A stretch of DNA of 29,872 nucleotides, from assembly GCA_910585645.1 (NCBI GenBank), contig CAJUFP010000060.1:1-29872 (forward strand). The letters run 5' to 3'. The DNA is from an uncultured Hungatella sp. GTDB taxonomy: Bacteria; Bacillota; Clostridia; Lachnospirales; Lachnospiraceae. Below the pieces are notes generated by a model. That model was not told the DNA's origin. It saw only the letters and a list, made by a program, of their open reading frames with translations, and did not search any database. The position numbers and the translations under genes are program-made. Shown here in pieces: positions 8,606 to 15,502 of the stretch (position 1 is the first letter of the stretch; each line of letters starts with the position of its first letter).

Positions 8606-9093
8606 CCAGAGCAGAACACCACGATGCGGTGGGGCGTGGTCTGAGCCGGGATGCTGCGGGTGGTGGCAGAGTAGAGCACCAGAAGGTACTGGCCTCCGGG
8701 AACACCCAGGTAATACTGGCCGTTTGGCAGCTGCATGGCAGTGGATCCGGAAAGGTTCAACACCAGAGAGTTGTCGCTGTTTCTTAGATTCCGGTCGAAA
8801 TAGTCAAACATGGCGTACTCGCCTCTTTGTGGGAATACCACAGCTGCGGCCTGGTACTGGGGCGGGTAGATGAGAGGCATGGGGGCCGAGGTGTCATAGA
8901 AGGCTATGATGGTGTCGCCCTGCTGGATTGGCTTCTGATCCAGGACAAATGTAGAGGAACTGACAAGAACCTGATAGTCCTCCTGATACCTGGTCCGTAT
9001 GTAGACCAGGAGTGTGCAGTAGGAAGAAGCGTTTCCGCTTTGGAGAGGGGTTACGGAGGTGACAAGTCCTTCAATGGGAGAAAAACGGCTCAT
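8578..9093 (-). CDS. Conserved hypothetical beta-rich protein
   Basis: A 171-aa protein with no signal peptide or membrane segment. I recall the pattern of this protein from a widespread Clostridia family of unknown function: a start near 'GLVTSVTP', then FVLDQKPIQQGDTIIAFYD, PMPLIYPPQYQAAAVV, VDYFDxxL-like MFDYFDRNLRNSDNSLVLNL and TTRSIPAQTTPHRIVV. It looks like a double beta-barrel or pair of OB-like halves. The last residues (CSGYERRFPLL) extend beyond the usual family end because the frame runs into the converging amidohydrolase gene. An AGGAG site precedes the ATG. Function unknown. Confidence 0.7.
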   Translation of the reverse strand: MSRFSPIEGLVTSVTPLQSGNASSYCTLLVYIRTRYQEDYQVLVSSSTFVLDQKPIQQGDTIIAFYDTSAPMPLIYPPQYQAAAVVFPQRGEYAMFDYFDRNLRNSDNSLVLNLSGSTAMQLPNGQYYLGVPGGQYLLVLYSATTRSIPAQTTPHRIVVFCSGYERRFPLL

Positions 9094-9160
9094 AGTGACT
9101 CCTGATAGATGGATTTCAATATAGGATATGCGGAGAACAGGGAAAGGGAACCAATAGTTT

Positions 9161-9190
9161 TTGCAGAGGAAAAGGATAAAGGTGTATACT
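9161..9190 (+). promoter_or_regulatory. Orphan sigma-A-like promoter
   Basis: TTGCAG (9161-9166) and TATACT (9185-9190), 18 bases apart, face right. The predicted transcript starts near 9197 and meets the terminator at 9209-9234, so the product would be only about 35 nt. No gene follows on this strand. Boxes are weak to moderate and may be chance. Confidence 0.35.
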
Positions 9191-9208
9191 GTTTAGAGAG
9201 TGTTTTTG

Positions 9209-9234
9209 CCCGGTGCTTTACCGGGTATTTTTTT
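9209..9234 (+). terminator. Rho-independent terminator
   Basis: A stem CCCGGT (9209-9214) pairs with ACCGGG (9220-9225) around a GCTTT loop and is followed by TATTTTTTTT. Polarity is rightward. It lies just downstream of the tail of a minus-strand XRE gene but cannot serve that gene, because the minus strand has no T-run. It could stop read-through from the amidohydrolase or a tiny local transcript. Confidence 0.75.
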
Positions 9235-9236
9235 TG

Positions 9237-9569
9237 TTAGTTGTTTTTATCCTGCAGTTCCACCAGCTTTTTTATCTGATCCAAGGCATAGTTTTGGAAA
9301 TCCGGACGCAAGGACTTGAAGATTTTGAAAGCCTCATCAAACTTGCTGACTTCGTCCGGATTTTCATTGAACATATCACCGTCCCCTGTTTCCAGCCAAT
9401 GCTGGTTTACGTTGTAAAGTTCACATATATGGCGCAGCAGAAGTTCTTTAGGCTGAACGCGGTTATATTCAATGTTACTTATTACATCTCGGCTTACGCC
9501 TAATCTTTCTCCAAATTCCCGTTGAGATAATTTTAATGCCTCTCGTATGATTTTTATTCTGTTAGACAA
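9237..9569 (-). CDS. XRE family transcriptional regulator
   Basis: A 110-aa Cro/C1-type regulator. The helix-turn-helix spans about residues 3-60 (IREALKLSQREFGERLGVSR, DVISNIEYNRVQPKELLL, HICELYNVNQHWLETGDGD), followed by a short C-terminal helical tail (about 75-108) probably for dimerisation. The start codon is TTG: the frame opens with TTGTCTAACAGA and AAAGGAGGG lies six bases upstream, while no ATG is available. The ORF diverges from the long surface/glycan array, and a palindrome-rich interval separates them. The likely role is autorepression plus control of the rightward promoter. Confidence 0.88.
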   Translation of the reverse strand: MSNRIKIIREALKLSQREFGERLGVSRDVISNIEYNRVQPKELLLRHICELYNVNQHWLETGDGDMFNENPDEVSKFDEAFKIFKSLRPDFQNYALDQIKKLVELQDKNN

Positions 9570-9599
9570 TGGAGTCCCTCCTTTGATACGAATAAATAC

Positions 9600-9695
9600 A
9601 TATTACAACACAAAAAGGCAACAGTCAACACAATTTTAAAGCAAAATAAGTGTTGACAACACTTCAATAATGCGCTAAACTGTGTTTATAACACA
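9600..9695. promoter_or_regulatory. Divergent promoters with palindromic XRE operators
   Basis: Rightward promoter: TTGACA (9653-9658), 17-base spacer, TAAACT (9676-9681). Leftward promoter for the XRE gene: TTGACT (plus-strand 9623-9628), 17-base spacer, TAATAT (9600-9605). The rightward -35 is embedded in a perfect 17-bp palindrome at 9648-9664 (arms AAGTGTTG/CAACACTT around a central A). A second palindrome, TGTGTT-TAT-AACACA (9681-9695), covers the -10 end and start site. Half sites GTGTTGAC/TTGTGTTG recur on the left promoter. This is the expected layout of a repressor that shuts both promoters. Confidence 0.8.
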
Positions 9696-9718
9696 ACATA
9701 GGAGAGCGAGGTGAGCAT

Positions 9719-9898
9719 ATGACACAGACAAAGGATAATATTCAGCGGATCGCTGAATTTAATGCTCTTTTTATGAATTTAAATGACAAAGGACAAGACG
9801 CGGCGCTTACAGTTTTGCAGGCACTTGGCTTTGCCCAGTCTGTGATGTATTCACAAAATGTAGATAAGCAGAGTAATTCGTCAAAACAATTTGTATAA
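9719..9898 (+). CDS. Small 59-aa protein at head of the surface/glycan array
   Basis: The frame opens with ATG at 9719, preceded by GAGGTGAG, and reads MTQTKDNIQRIAEFNALFMN..., ending in SSKQFV and TAA at 9896-9898. It is helical in appearance with no membrane segment or signal. It is the first gene after the repressor-controlled promoter and lies 32 bp before the CDP-glycerol-transferase-like gene, so it would be the first cistron of that transcript. I do not recognise the family; small leading ORFs next to XRE regulators are common in mobile and phage-like control regions. Confidence 0.6.
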   Translation: MTQTKDNIQRIAEFNALFMNLNDKGQDAALTVLQALGFAQSVMYSQNVDKQSNSSKQFV

Positions 9899-9930
9899 AT
9901 ACAAACGAAAGCAGGCTTTAAGGGGAGTTT

Positions 9931-11229
9931 ATGAAAGCAACAGATAAACAGCAGGCAGAGGAAACCATAGCGCTTCTAAAGCGCGTTCACACTCATATAA
10001 AAAAGATGATAGATGCCAGGAACAGGTCGTCAGCTCTGGAACTTTTGGAGCAGTGTCAGAGCTGTGCTATTGGTTTGGGGGAAAAGATAGAAGCAGCAGA
10101 GGGGGAACAAGCACCAACGATCTCCCTGTTGGAGGATTACTGTGAGTTAGTATACCAGATTTATGAGAAAGTCAGACAGTCCAGTGTGGTAAGCGGCAGT
10201 CAGGTACATAATGATTTGTCCAGGAAATTGATACGGATAGGAAACAGTATTAAACAAGATATTCATGTGCGTAAAGAGGCGGTATTTTTACCGTATAAAG
10301 CCTCTATGTGGGATTCACTAGAGAGTATATGGAGAGCGGCAGAGGCAGATCCTCAGTGTGATGCCTACGTGATTCCGATTCCCTACTATGACAGGAACCC
10401 GGATGGAAGTTTAGGGCAGATGCACTATGAAGGTAATTTATATCCTAAGGATGTGCCTGTCACATACTATCGGGATTATGAGTTTGCCATACGGAAGCCG
10501 GATATGATCTTTATTCACAATCCCTATGATGAATTTAACTATTTAACCAGTGTGCATCCATTTTTTTATGCTAAGAACCTAAAGAAGTTTACAAAAAAGC
10601 TAGTATATATTCCTTATTTTATCTTAGGAGAGCCGGCTTCTGATAATCCTGAGGCGGAAAAAGAGATAGCACATTTTTGCACAACTGCGGGAGTTATCTA
10701 TTCGGATAAAGTCATCGTCCAATCAGAGAATATGCGTCGTGTATACGTCAATGTGATGACGAAGTTTGGATCAGGACATGGTTTGACGAGGAAAAGCTGG
10801 GAGAGAAAGATTCTGGGTTTAGGATCGCCGAAGATGGATAAGGTTTTGAACACCAAAAAGGAGGATCAGGAAATTCCGGAGGAATGGCTGAAGATTATTC
10901 GAAAACCGGATGGTGGCTTAAAAAAAATAATTTTATATAATACAGGGTTAAGCGCCTTTTTAGAACATAGCGAGTTGTATATGGATAAAGTGAGGGATGT
11001 GTTCCGGATTTTTCGGGAGGAAAAGGAAGAGGTGGCCTTGTTGTGGAGACCACATCCATTGTTTTATGCTACGATAAAAACTATGCGTCCTCAGTATCTG
11101 GAAGAATATGAAAACCTGGTGGAACAATATCGCAGGGATGGATGGGGGATTTATGACGACTCGGCGGAGCTGAATAGAGCTATAGCGATCTGCGATGGGT
11201 ACTATGGAGATGGAAGCAGCGTTGTGTAG
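9931..11229 (+). CDS. CDP-glycerol glycerophosphotransferase-like protein, ends at in-frame amber
   Basis: A 432-aa protein. Residues 1-110 are a helical N-terminal region; about 118-432 resemble the GT-B fold of the CDP-glycerol glycerophosphotransferase (TagB/TagF-like) family: VIPIPYYDRNPDGS, KPDMIFIHNPYDEFNYLTSV, LVYIPYFILGE, the RPHP motif in LLWRPHPLF, and CDGYYGDGSSVV, the counterpart of the family's 'DYSSVV' nucleotide-binding motif. Such enzymes move a phospho-polyol from a CDP carrier to a glycan at the inner membrane face. The frame stops at TAG (11227-11229) exactly after GDGSSVV, where homologous proteins continue, and the same frame then reads on for 27 more codons. It is thus probably C-terminally clipped or needs read-through. 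AAGGGGAG precedes the ATG. Confidence 0.75.
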   Translation: MKATDKQQAEETIALLKRVHTHIKKMIDARNRSSALELLEQCQSCAIGLGEKIEAAEGEQAPTISLLEDYCELVYQIYEKVRQSSVVSGSQVHNDLSRKLIRIGNSIKQDIHVRKEAVFLPYKASMWDSLESIWRAAEADPQCDAYVIPIPYYDRNPDGSLGQMHYEGNLYPKDVPVTYYRDYEFAIRKPDMIFIHNPYDEFNYLTSVHPFFYAKNLKKFTKKLVYIPYFILGEPASDNPEAEKEIAHFCTTAGVIYSDKVIVQSENMRRVYVNVMTKFGSGHGLTRKSWERKILGLGSPKMDKVLNTKKEDQEIPEEWLKIIRKPDGGLKKIILYNTGLSAFLEHSELYMDKVRDVFRIFREEKEEVALLWRPHPLFYATIKTMRPQYLEEYENLVEQYRRDGWGIYDDSAELNRAIAICDGYYGDGSSVV

Positions 11230-11313
11230 CTATGCCGGGACGCAGGGAAAAAAGTGATGATCCAGGATGTAGGAGTTGTAGGGAAAACAGTTAAAGGAAA
11301 AGACAGGTCATGA
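11230..11313 (+). other. In-frame continuation of the preceding gene beyond the amber codon
   Basis: In the same frame as the transferase the bases after TAG read LCRDAGKKVMIQDVGVVGKT and end at TGA 11311-11313. 'xLCxxxGKxVMIQxV' is what usually follows the SSVV motif in this family, so this is real protein sequence separated from its gene by one codon. Read through, the product would be about 460 aa. Bases 11314-11411 after it hold no feature I can support. Confidence 0.65.
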
Positions 11314-11411
11314 TTCTGTGGCTTCCAACGCTTTTGGCCATGCTAGCGTCCAATTTCGGCTGGAAGCCATGGATTTATGATATAAAGCATTTTCAAGAGG
11401 AGGCTTATGTG

Positions 11412-11945
11412 ATGAGGGAACAAGAGCAGAATAAAACGAAAAAAGGAGGTTTTGTGATTGGCATTGCAGCTGCGGTGGTGGTCATTGCGGCATTGATGGG
11501 TGTCATAATATTTCTTCTGCTGTCACGGAACGCGAAACCTGAAGAGGAAAAACGTAATGTAGTCATCACTCCTGAAAATGTAGAGAGCGTGTTGGAAGAG
11601 CTTACCGAAACACAGGATGTTGTACCTCCGGGATATTACACTGCTACGATGAATACCACATGGCATTTTGCCGCGGGAAACGAGGCATCCTATGATGCGG
11701 TGGTTGAAAATGTAGAGGCAAATACCAATGATGTATATTTTGACATTGTGTTGGAGGAGGACGAATCAAAAGTTTTGTACCAGTCTCCGGTTATTCCACG
11801 GGGAGGGCGTCTGGAGGAGATTACATTGAACGAATCTCTGGCGGCGGGGAACTATAACTGTGTGGTAATCTATCATCTTATTGATGAGGAACAGAACACG
11901 CTGAGCACTTTGCGGATCGGTATTGCTATCATTATAGAAAGCTAG
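11412..11945 (+). CDS. Membrane-anchored small surface protein
   Basis: A 177-aa bitopic protein: a charged N-terminus (REQEQNKTKKGG), one transmembrane helix at about residues 14-37 (FVIGIAAAVVVIAALMGVII and following), then an extracellular acidic domain of about 130 residues, beta-rich in appearance (YYTATMNTTWHFAAGNEASY, VYFDIVLEEDESKVLYQSPV). I chose ATG 11412 because AAGAGGAGG is nine bases upstream; a longer frame from 11310 begins inside the transferase's continuation. It precedes the first secreted protein by about 50 bp. Unknown family; the location suggests an accessory or anchor subunit for that protein. The N-in/C-out topology is inferred from charge. Confidence 0.65.
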   Translation: MREQEQNKTKKGGFVIGIAAAVVVIAALMGVIIFLLLSRNAKPEEEKRNVVITPENVESVLEELTETQDVVPPGYYTATMNTTWHFAAGNEASYDAVVENVEANTNDVYFDIVLEEDESKVLYQSPVIPRGGRLEEITLNESLAAGNYNCVVIYHLIDEEQNTLSTLRIGIAIIIES

Positions 11946-11994
11946 ATTCGCAGGATAAGGGAAATGTATATGAAAAATCAGGAGGAAAATGCAA

Positions 11995-13017
11995 ATGAAC
12001 AGGAAAAATTTTAAGAGATTCGCGGCTGCATCATTGGCAGCAACAATGGCGTTTGGAAGCGCAATGACCGTATTTGCTGAAGGAGAGGACACGACACCGG
12101 CAGCAGGCGTTGCAGAAGGCACTGGAAGTTATGAAGGCGGGGAGATGAAGTATCCCACACTCTCTGTTACACTGCCTACGATTCCGGCTGGGACCTACGA
12201 TTATATCGCTGACCCCAACGGATTGATCGCAGCGACTAATACAGCCAAATACGAAGACTCCACGTTCACAGGGACGACTGGTCTTTTCTTCCTTACTTCC
12301 AAAACAGATGCCGGCGCTAAAACCTATACGGAAAAGAGTGCGGCATTGACTCTGGCAAATGAAAATGCCCAGGACCTCGATGTGACTGTCAAACTGGAAC
12401 AGAAAACGGCTGGAAACAGTATTATCCAGTATGCATCTTCTGCGACATTTGATGCTGATGATACGGCTAATAAACTTTATCTTGCAGTTACGGATGGGGA
12501 AACAGACCCTAATGAAGCGGCTCTTTCTGCCAATGGCGCAGCGGTGGTTAAAACGACAGTTGCAGGTGTGCCTGATAACTATGAAGCAGGGTATGATGAG
12601 ACTGATGGGTATCAGTATGTAAAGAAAGCAGATGACGCTTTGGCAGACTGGAATGACTGCTCCTTTATGCTGACTGGCGCTGTCAACAAGAACGCAACAT
12701 GGGGAGAAGACATTGTGTTTCCGGAGATTAAGGTTACCTGGAGTTATAAGGAGCATACGGATGCTTACTTGGATTCGCTGACAATGACTGCCTCCAGTAC
12801 GGCTGTAACAGCGACTCTCCCAGAAGGAGTAACTGTTTCAAAAGTTGAATTATTTAAAGTGGGAGTTACAACTCCGACTGCGATGGTAGCAGGAAGTCAT
12901 TATACAAAGAGTGGGGATACTTATACTTTTAAAGCCGATATGGTATCGAAATGGTCTGGCGCCACTATCAAGTTTACATACTCTAATGGAAATATAGATG
13001 AAGTAATAGTACAGTAA
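11995..13017 (+). CDS. Secreted surface protein A (shares core domain with the 27876 protein)
   Basis: A 340-aa exported protein. A classic signal peptide (MNRKNFKRFAAASLAATMAF, then GSAMTVFAEGED) is probably cut after VFA. Residues about 55-255 form a domain with DPNGLIAATNTAKYEDSTF, LFFLTS, LYLAVTDGE, WNDCSFMLTGAVNKNATWGE and FPEIKVTW; the same blocks recur in the protein at 27876. Residues about 257-340 are a second beta-rich, Thr/Ser-rich domain. There is no LPXTG, no terminal hydrophobic anchor and no cell-wall-binding repeat. GGAGG lies nine bases from ATG 11995; an in-frame ATG at 11989 is too close to it. It looks like a structural or matrix protein; function unproven. Confidence 0.75.
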   Translation: MNRKNFKRFAAASLAATMAFGSAMTVFAEGEDTTPAAGVAEGTGSYEGGEMKYPTLSVTLPTIPAGTYDYIADPNGLIAATNTAKYEDSTFTGTTGLFFLTSKTDAGAKTYTEKSAALTLANENAQDLDVTVKLEQKTAGNSIIQYASSATFDADDTANKLYLAVTDGETDPNEAALSANGAAVVKTTVAGVPDNYEAGYDETDGYQYVKKADDALADWNDCSFMLTGAVNKNATWGEDIVFPEIKVTWSYKEHTDAYLDSLTMTASSTAVTATLPEGVTVSKVELFKVGVTTPTAMVAGSHYTKSGDTYTFKADMVSKWSGATIKFTYSNGNIDEVIVQ

Positions 13018-13039
13018 TATAGTTCCGTTTTTGGAGGCT

Positions 13040-13067
13040 ATATGCCGGTCCTGATGGGCCGGCATAT
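13040..13067 (+). other. Strong intergenic stem-loop after surface gene A
   Basis: A 12-bp stem (13040-13051 with 13056-13067, arms starting ATATGCCGG and ending CCGGCATAT, one G-U pair) closes on a TGAT tetraloop. It falls 20 bp after the surface gene and 30 bp before the Fe-S/F420 protein. The bases after the stem (TTAAAGATAATG) are not a U-tract, so it is more likely an mRNA stabiliser or weak attenuator than a true terminator. That would let gene A be made in excess over the downstream enzymes. Confidence 0.75.
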
Positions 13068-13097
13068 TTAAAGATAATGAAAACAATGGGGATTGTA

Positions 13098-14375
13098 ATG
13101 TCAGCTAAAAAGAATAGAAAAGAAAGAGGACATATAAAGATAGGAAAGAAGGAAAAATGCTGTGGATGTAACGCATGCATGAATGCGTGTGAACAAAACT
13201 GCATTTCTATGGAGACGGATTCAGAGGGGTTTTTGTATCCGCATGTAAACACGGAACTGTGTATCGAATGTGGGAATTGTACTTCCAAATGCCATATGAT
13301 AATGAACGTACAGAGTGGGAATCAGCCTGTACCGGACTGCTGGGCCGCTTACAACAGGGACGATAAGAAGATGCAGGAGGGATCCTCAGGGGGCATATTC
13401 GAATCCCTGTGTGAAGTTGTATACGATATGCAGGGGATTGTTTACGGAGCGGTTCTGGATGGTGAATTGCATGTAAAACATCAGCGGGCATTGAATATGG
13501 AAGATGCAAAAAAATTTCGTAAATCCAAGTATCTTCAATCGGATATCGGATACACATTTTCAATGGCAAAGGAAGATCTTGAAAGGGGAAAGACTGTGCT
13601 GTTCTCCGGAACACCGTGCCAGATAGGAGGATTATATGGCTATTTGGGAAAGGACTACGAAAATTTATATACGGTAGATTTGGTGTGTCATGGAGTTCCT
13701 TCCCAAAAAGTCTTCAGTCAATATTTGGAGGAACTGGAGAGGGCGTATGGAACGCGGCCGGTTTTTGTCTGCTGGCGCGACAAAAGAGACGGATGGGGGC
13801 CTAATAAAGTCTCAGTCCGGTTCGAGAATGGGTATGAAATAGTCAGCCCTTCCTCCTATAATACCATGCAGTTCGGGTTTTTGAATAATCTCTATTCACG
13901 CCCTTCCTGCAGTGAATGCAGATATGCCTCTGTCCCAAGAATAGCAGATATAAGTTTGGGCGACTTTTGGGGATATGATGGAGAACTGCTGACAGGTAAT
14001 CAGAATAAGGGAATAAGTATGATCGCGGTGTCAAACCGTAAGGGGATGTTTCTTTTTGAAAAGATCCGTCCTTCTTTGATCGCTGAGAAGGTTAGTGTGG
14101 AATATTGTAAAAGTAAATCAGCCCATTTTGGCAATACACCGGGCTGTCATAAAAACAGAAAGAAATTTATGGATGAATTGGATACAGGGAAAGACTTAAA
14201 CACATTGATCGGAAAATATCTGTATGGCGAGAACTGTACAAAAGAGTTTGAACTGTGCGGCTTAAAGGAGTTTATTGAGAATACCGGAAACAATTACACG
14301 GATCATCAATGCCGGATACCGGACAGCAAAAAAACAGGTGTTAAAATTTATATGCAGATATCAAATACACTGTAA
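13098..14375 (+). CDS. Ferredoxin-domain FrhB/FdhB-like protein (module 1)
   Basis: A protein of 425 aa (432 if started at 13077). It begins with two 4Fe-4S binding motifs of the CxxCxxCxxxC type (starting CGCNACMNAC and CIECGNCTSKC), followed by the coenzyme F420 hydrogenase/dehydrogenase beta-subunit-like domains: GSSGGIFESL, YGAVLD, KSKYLQSDIG, GTPCQIGGLYGYL, DLVCHGVPS, WRDKRDGWGP and DISLGDFWGY. In exopolysaccharide clusters such proteins sit beside polysaccharide pyruvyl transferases; the reaction in this setting is not known but is presumed to be a flavin- and Fe-S-dependent reduction. GGGGA before ATG 13098 favours that start; 13077 has no visible site. The next gene is a pyruvyl transferase. 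Confidence 0.85.
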   Translation: MSAKKNRKERGHIKIGKKEKCCGCNACMNACEQNCISMETDSEGFLYPHVNTELCIECGNCTSKCHMIMNVQSGNQPVPDCWAAYNRDDKKMQEGSSGGIFESLCEVVYDMQGIVYGAVLDGELHVKHQRALNMEDAKKFRKSKYLQSDIGYTFSMAKEDLERGKTVLFSGTPCQIGGLYGYLGKDYENLYTVDLVCHGVPSQKVFSQYLEELERAYGTRPVFVCWRDKRDGWGPNKVSVRFENGYEIVSPSSYNTMQFGFLNNLYSRPSCSECRYASVPRIADISLGDFWGYDGELLTGNQNKGISMIAVSNRKGMFLFEKIRPSLIAEKVSVEYCKSKSAHFGNTPGCHKNRKKFMDELDTGKDLNTLIGKYLYGENCTKEFELCGLKEFIENTGNNYTDHQCRIPDSKKTGVKIYMQISNTL

Positions 14376-14404
14376 CTATATGCCATGGCAATGGGAGAGG
14401 CAGA

Positions 14405-15502
14405 ATGAATATTTTAATCACGAATCATTCAATTATGTACAACAGAGGATCAGAAGCCGTTATAAGGAGTATTACCCGGATCTGCAGATTTTGGAGGCCG
14501 GATAGTTTTATCACTGTGTCAACAGGGGAGGAGGGGGAGATATTAAAGGATGTTGCAGATGCGGACCAGACTGTACCCAGGTATGACTCAGCCGGCAGAA
14601 TAGATCCCCTGTTGTCTGCGGCCAAGCAGGCGGATATTGTTCTTGTGACAGGCGCTGATAACTATGACAGCCTGTCTGGAAATCCCGCCATGGAAGAAGT
14701 GAACAGAAAGCTGAGTGATGAGACAAAGGCAAAAATGATACTTTATGACTGCTCATTACACGAGAATAATTTTGTGGAAAACACATTCAGAGATTTCACA
14801 AGATTTTCGTATGTTACTGCCAGGGAATCCATAACGTATGAAATGCTGTTAAAGAGATTTCCTTTGGACAAAATCGGGTTATATCCGGATCCGGCGTTTG
14901 TTATGCCTGTGGAAAAGTGTAACATGCCGTCAGGTTTTGCAGAAGGGCAGATGGTGGGCATAAATATCAGCAATCTGATCCTGACAGGCCGCTTCGGTGC
15001 TGATAGGGAGACGATATTGGATTCATATCACAGACTGATGGATTTTATTCTTAAGAAAACGAAATATAAGATTATATTGATTCAGCATATTGTGAATAAT
15101 GGGTATGACTTAGACGCTTTGGAGAAGATTTATTCATGGTATAAAGAAGATGATCGGGTCATTTTAATGAAGACAGAGCTTTTAAACGCTATGCAGATTA
15201 AATACGTGATCTCTAAACTGAGAATATTAGTGACAGCAAGAACCCATGCGTCAATCGCGGCATATTCGACATGTGTGCCAACTCTTGTTGTCAGCTATTC
15301 GGTAAAGTCTATGGGGATAGCAAAGGATTTGTTTGAAGACATTAATCCCTTTGTACTCCCACTCTGCGAGATGGAGGATAAGGACGAACTGAGAAGAAAG
15401 TTTGAGTTTATTATGGAGCATGACTCAGAAATAAGAAAATATTTACACAGGATTATCCCCAAATACAAACTGCAGGCCTTAAAATTCGGGGAGATTCTAT
15501 AG
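14405..15502 (+). CDS. Polysaccharide pyruvyl transferase family protein (module 1)
   Basis: A 365-aa cytoplasmic protein of the PS_pyruv_trans family, a GT-B-like fold that adds pyruvyl ketals from phosphoenolpyruvate to sugars (CsaB/WcaK type). Seen: MNILITNHSIMYNRGSEAVI at the start, where the family has its 'N.G..A' loop; LVTGADNYDS in place of the usual 'GSGG' segment; ITYEMLLKRF; YPDPAFVMP; VGINISNL; and TARTHASIAAYSTCVPTLVV, containing the conserved 'R.H' that contacts the donor. The ribosome binding site is GGGAGAGG. Its stop is directly followed by the ATG of the next gene, so the two are translationally coupled. Acceptor unknown. Confidence 0.85.
   Translation: MNILITNHSIMYNRGSEAVIRSITRICRFWRPDSFITVSTGEEGEILKDVADADQTVPRYDSAGRIDPLLSAAKQADIVLVTGADNYDSLSGNPAMEEVNRKLSDETKAKMILYDCSLHENNFVENTFRDFTRFSYVTARESITYEMLLKRFPLDKIGLYPDPAFVMPVEKCNMPSGFAEGQMVGINISNLILTGRFGADRETILDSYHRLMDFILKKTKYKIILIQHIVNNGYDLDALEKIYSWYKEDDRVILMKTELLNAMQIKYVISKLRILVTARTHASIAAYSTCVPTLVVSYSVKSMGIAKDLFEDINPFVLPLCEMEDKDELRRKFEFIMEHDSEIRKYLHRIIPKYKLQALKFGEIL

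Noticed and set aside
11964..12014. Possible 16-codon leader ORF overlapping the start of surface gene A
   Set aside because: It has a weak ribosome binding site and no regulatory pattern (no codon run, no alternative hairpins); likely chance.
13040..13067. Stem-loop considered as Rho-independent terminator
   Set aside because: The stem is strong but is followed by TTAAAGATAATG rather than a U-tract, so it is listed as a structural element.
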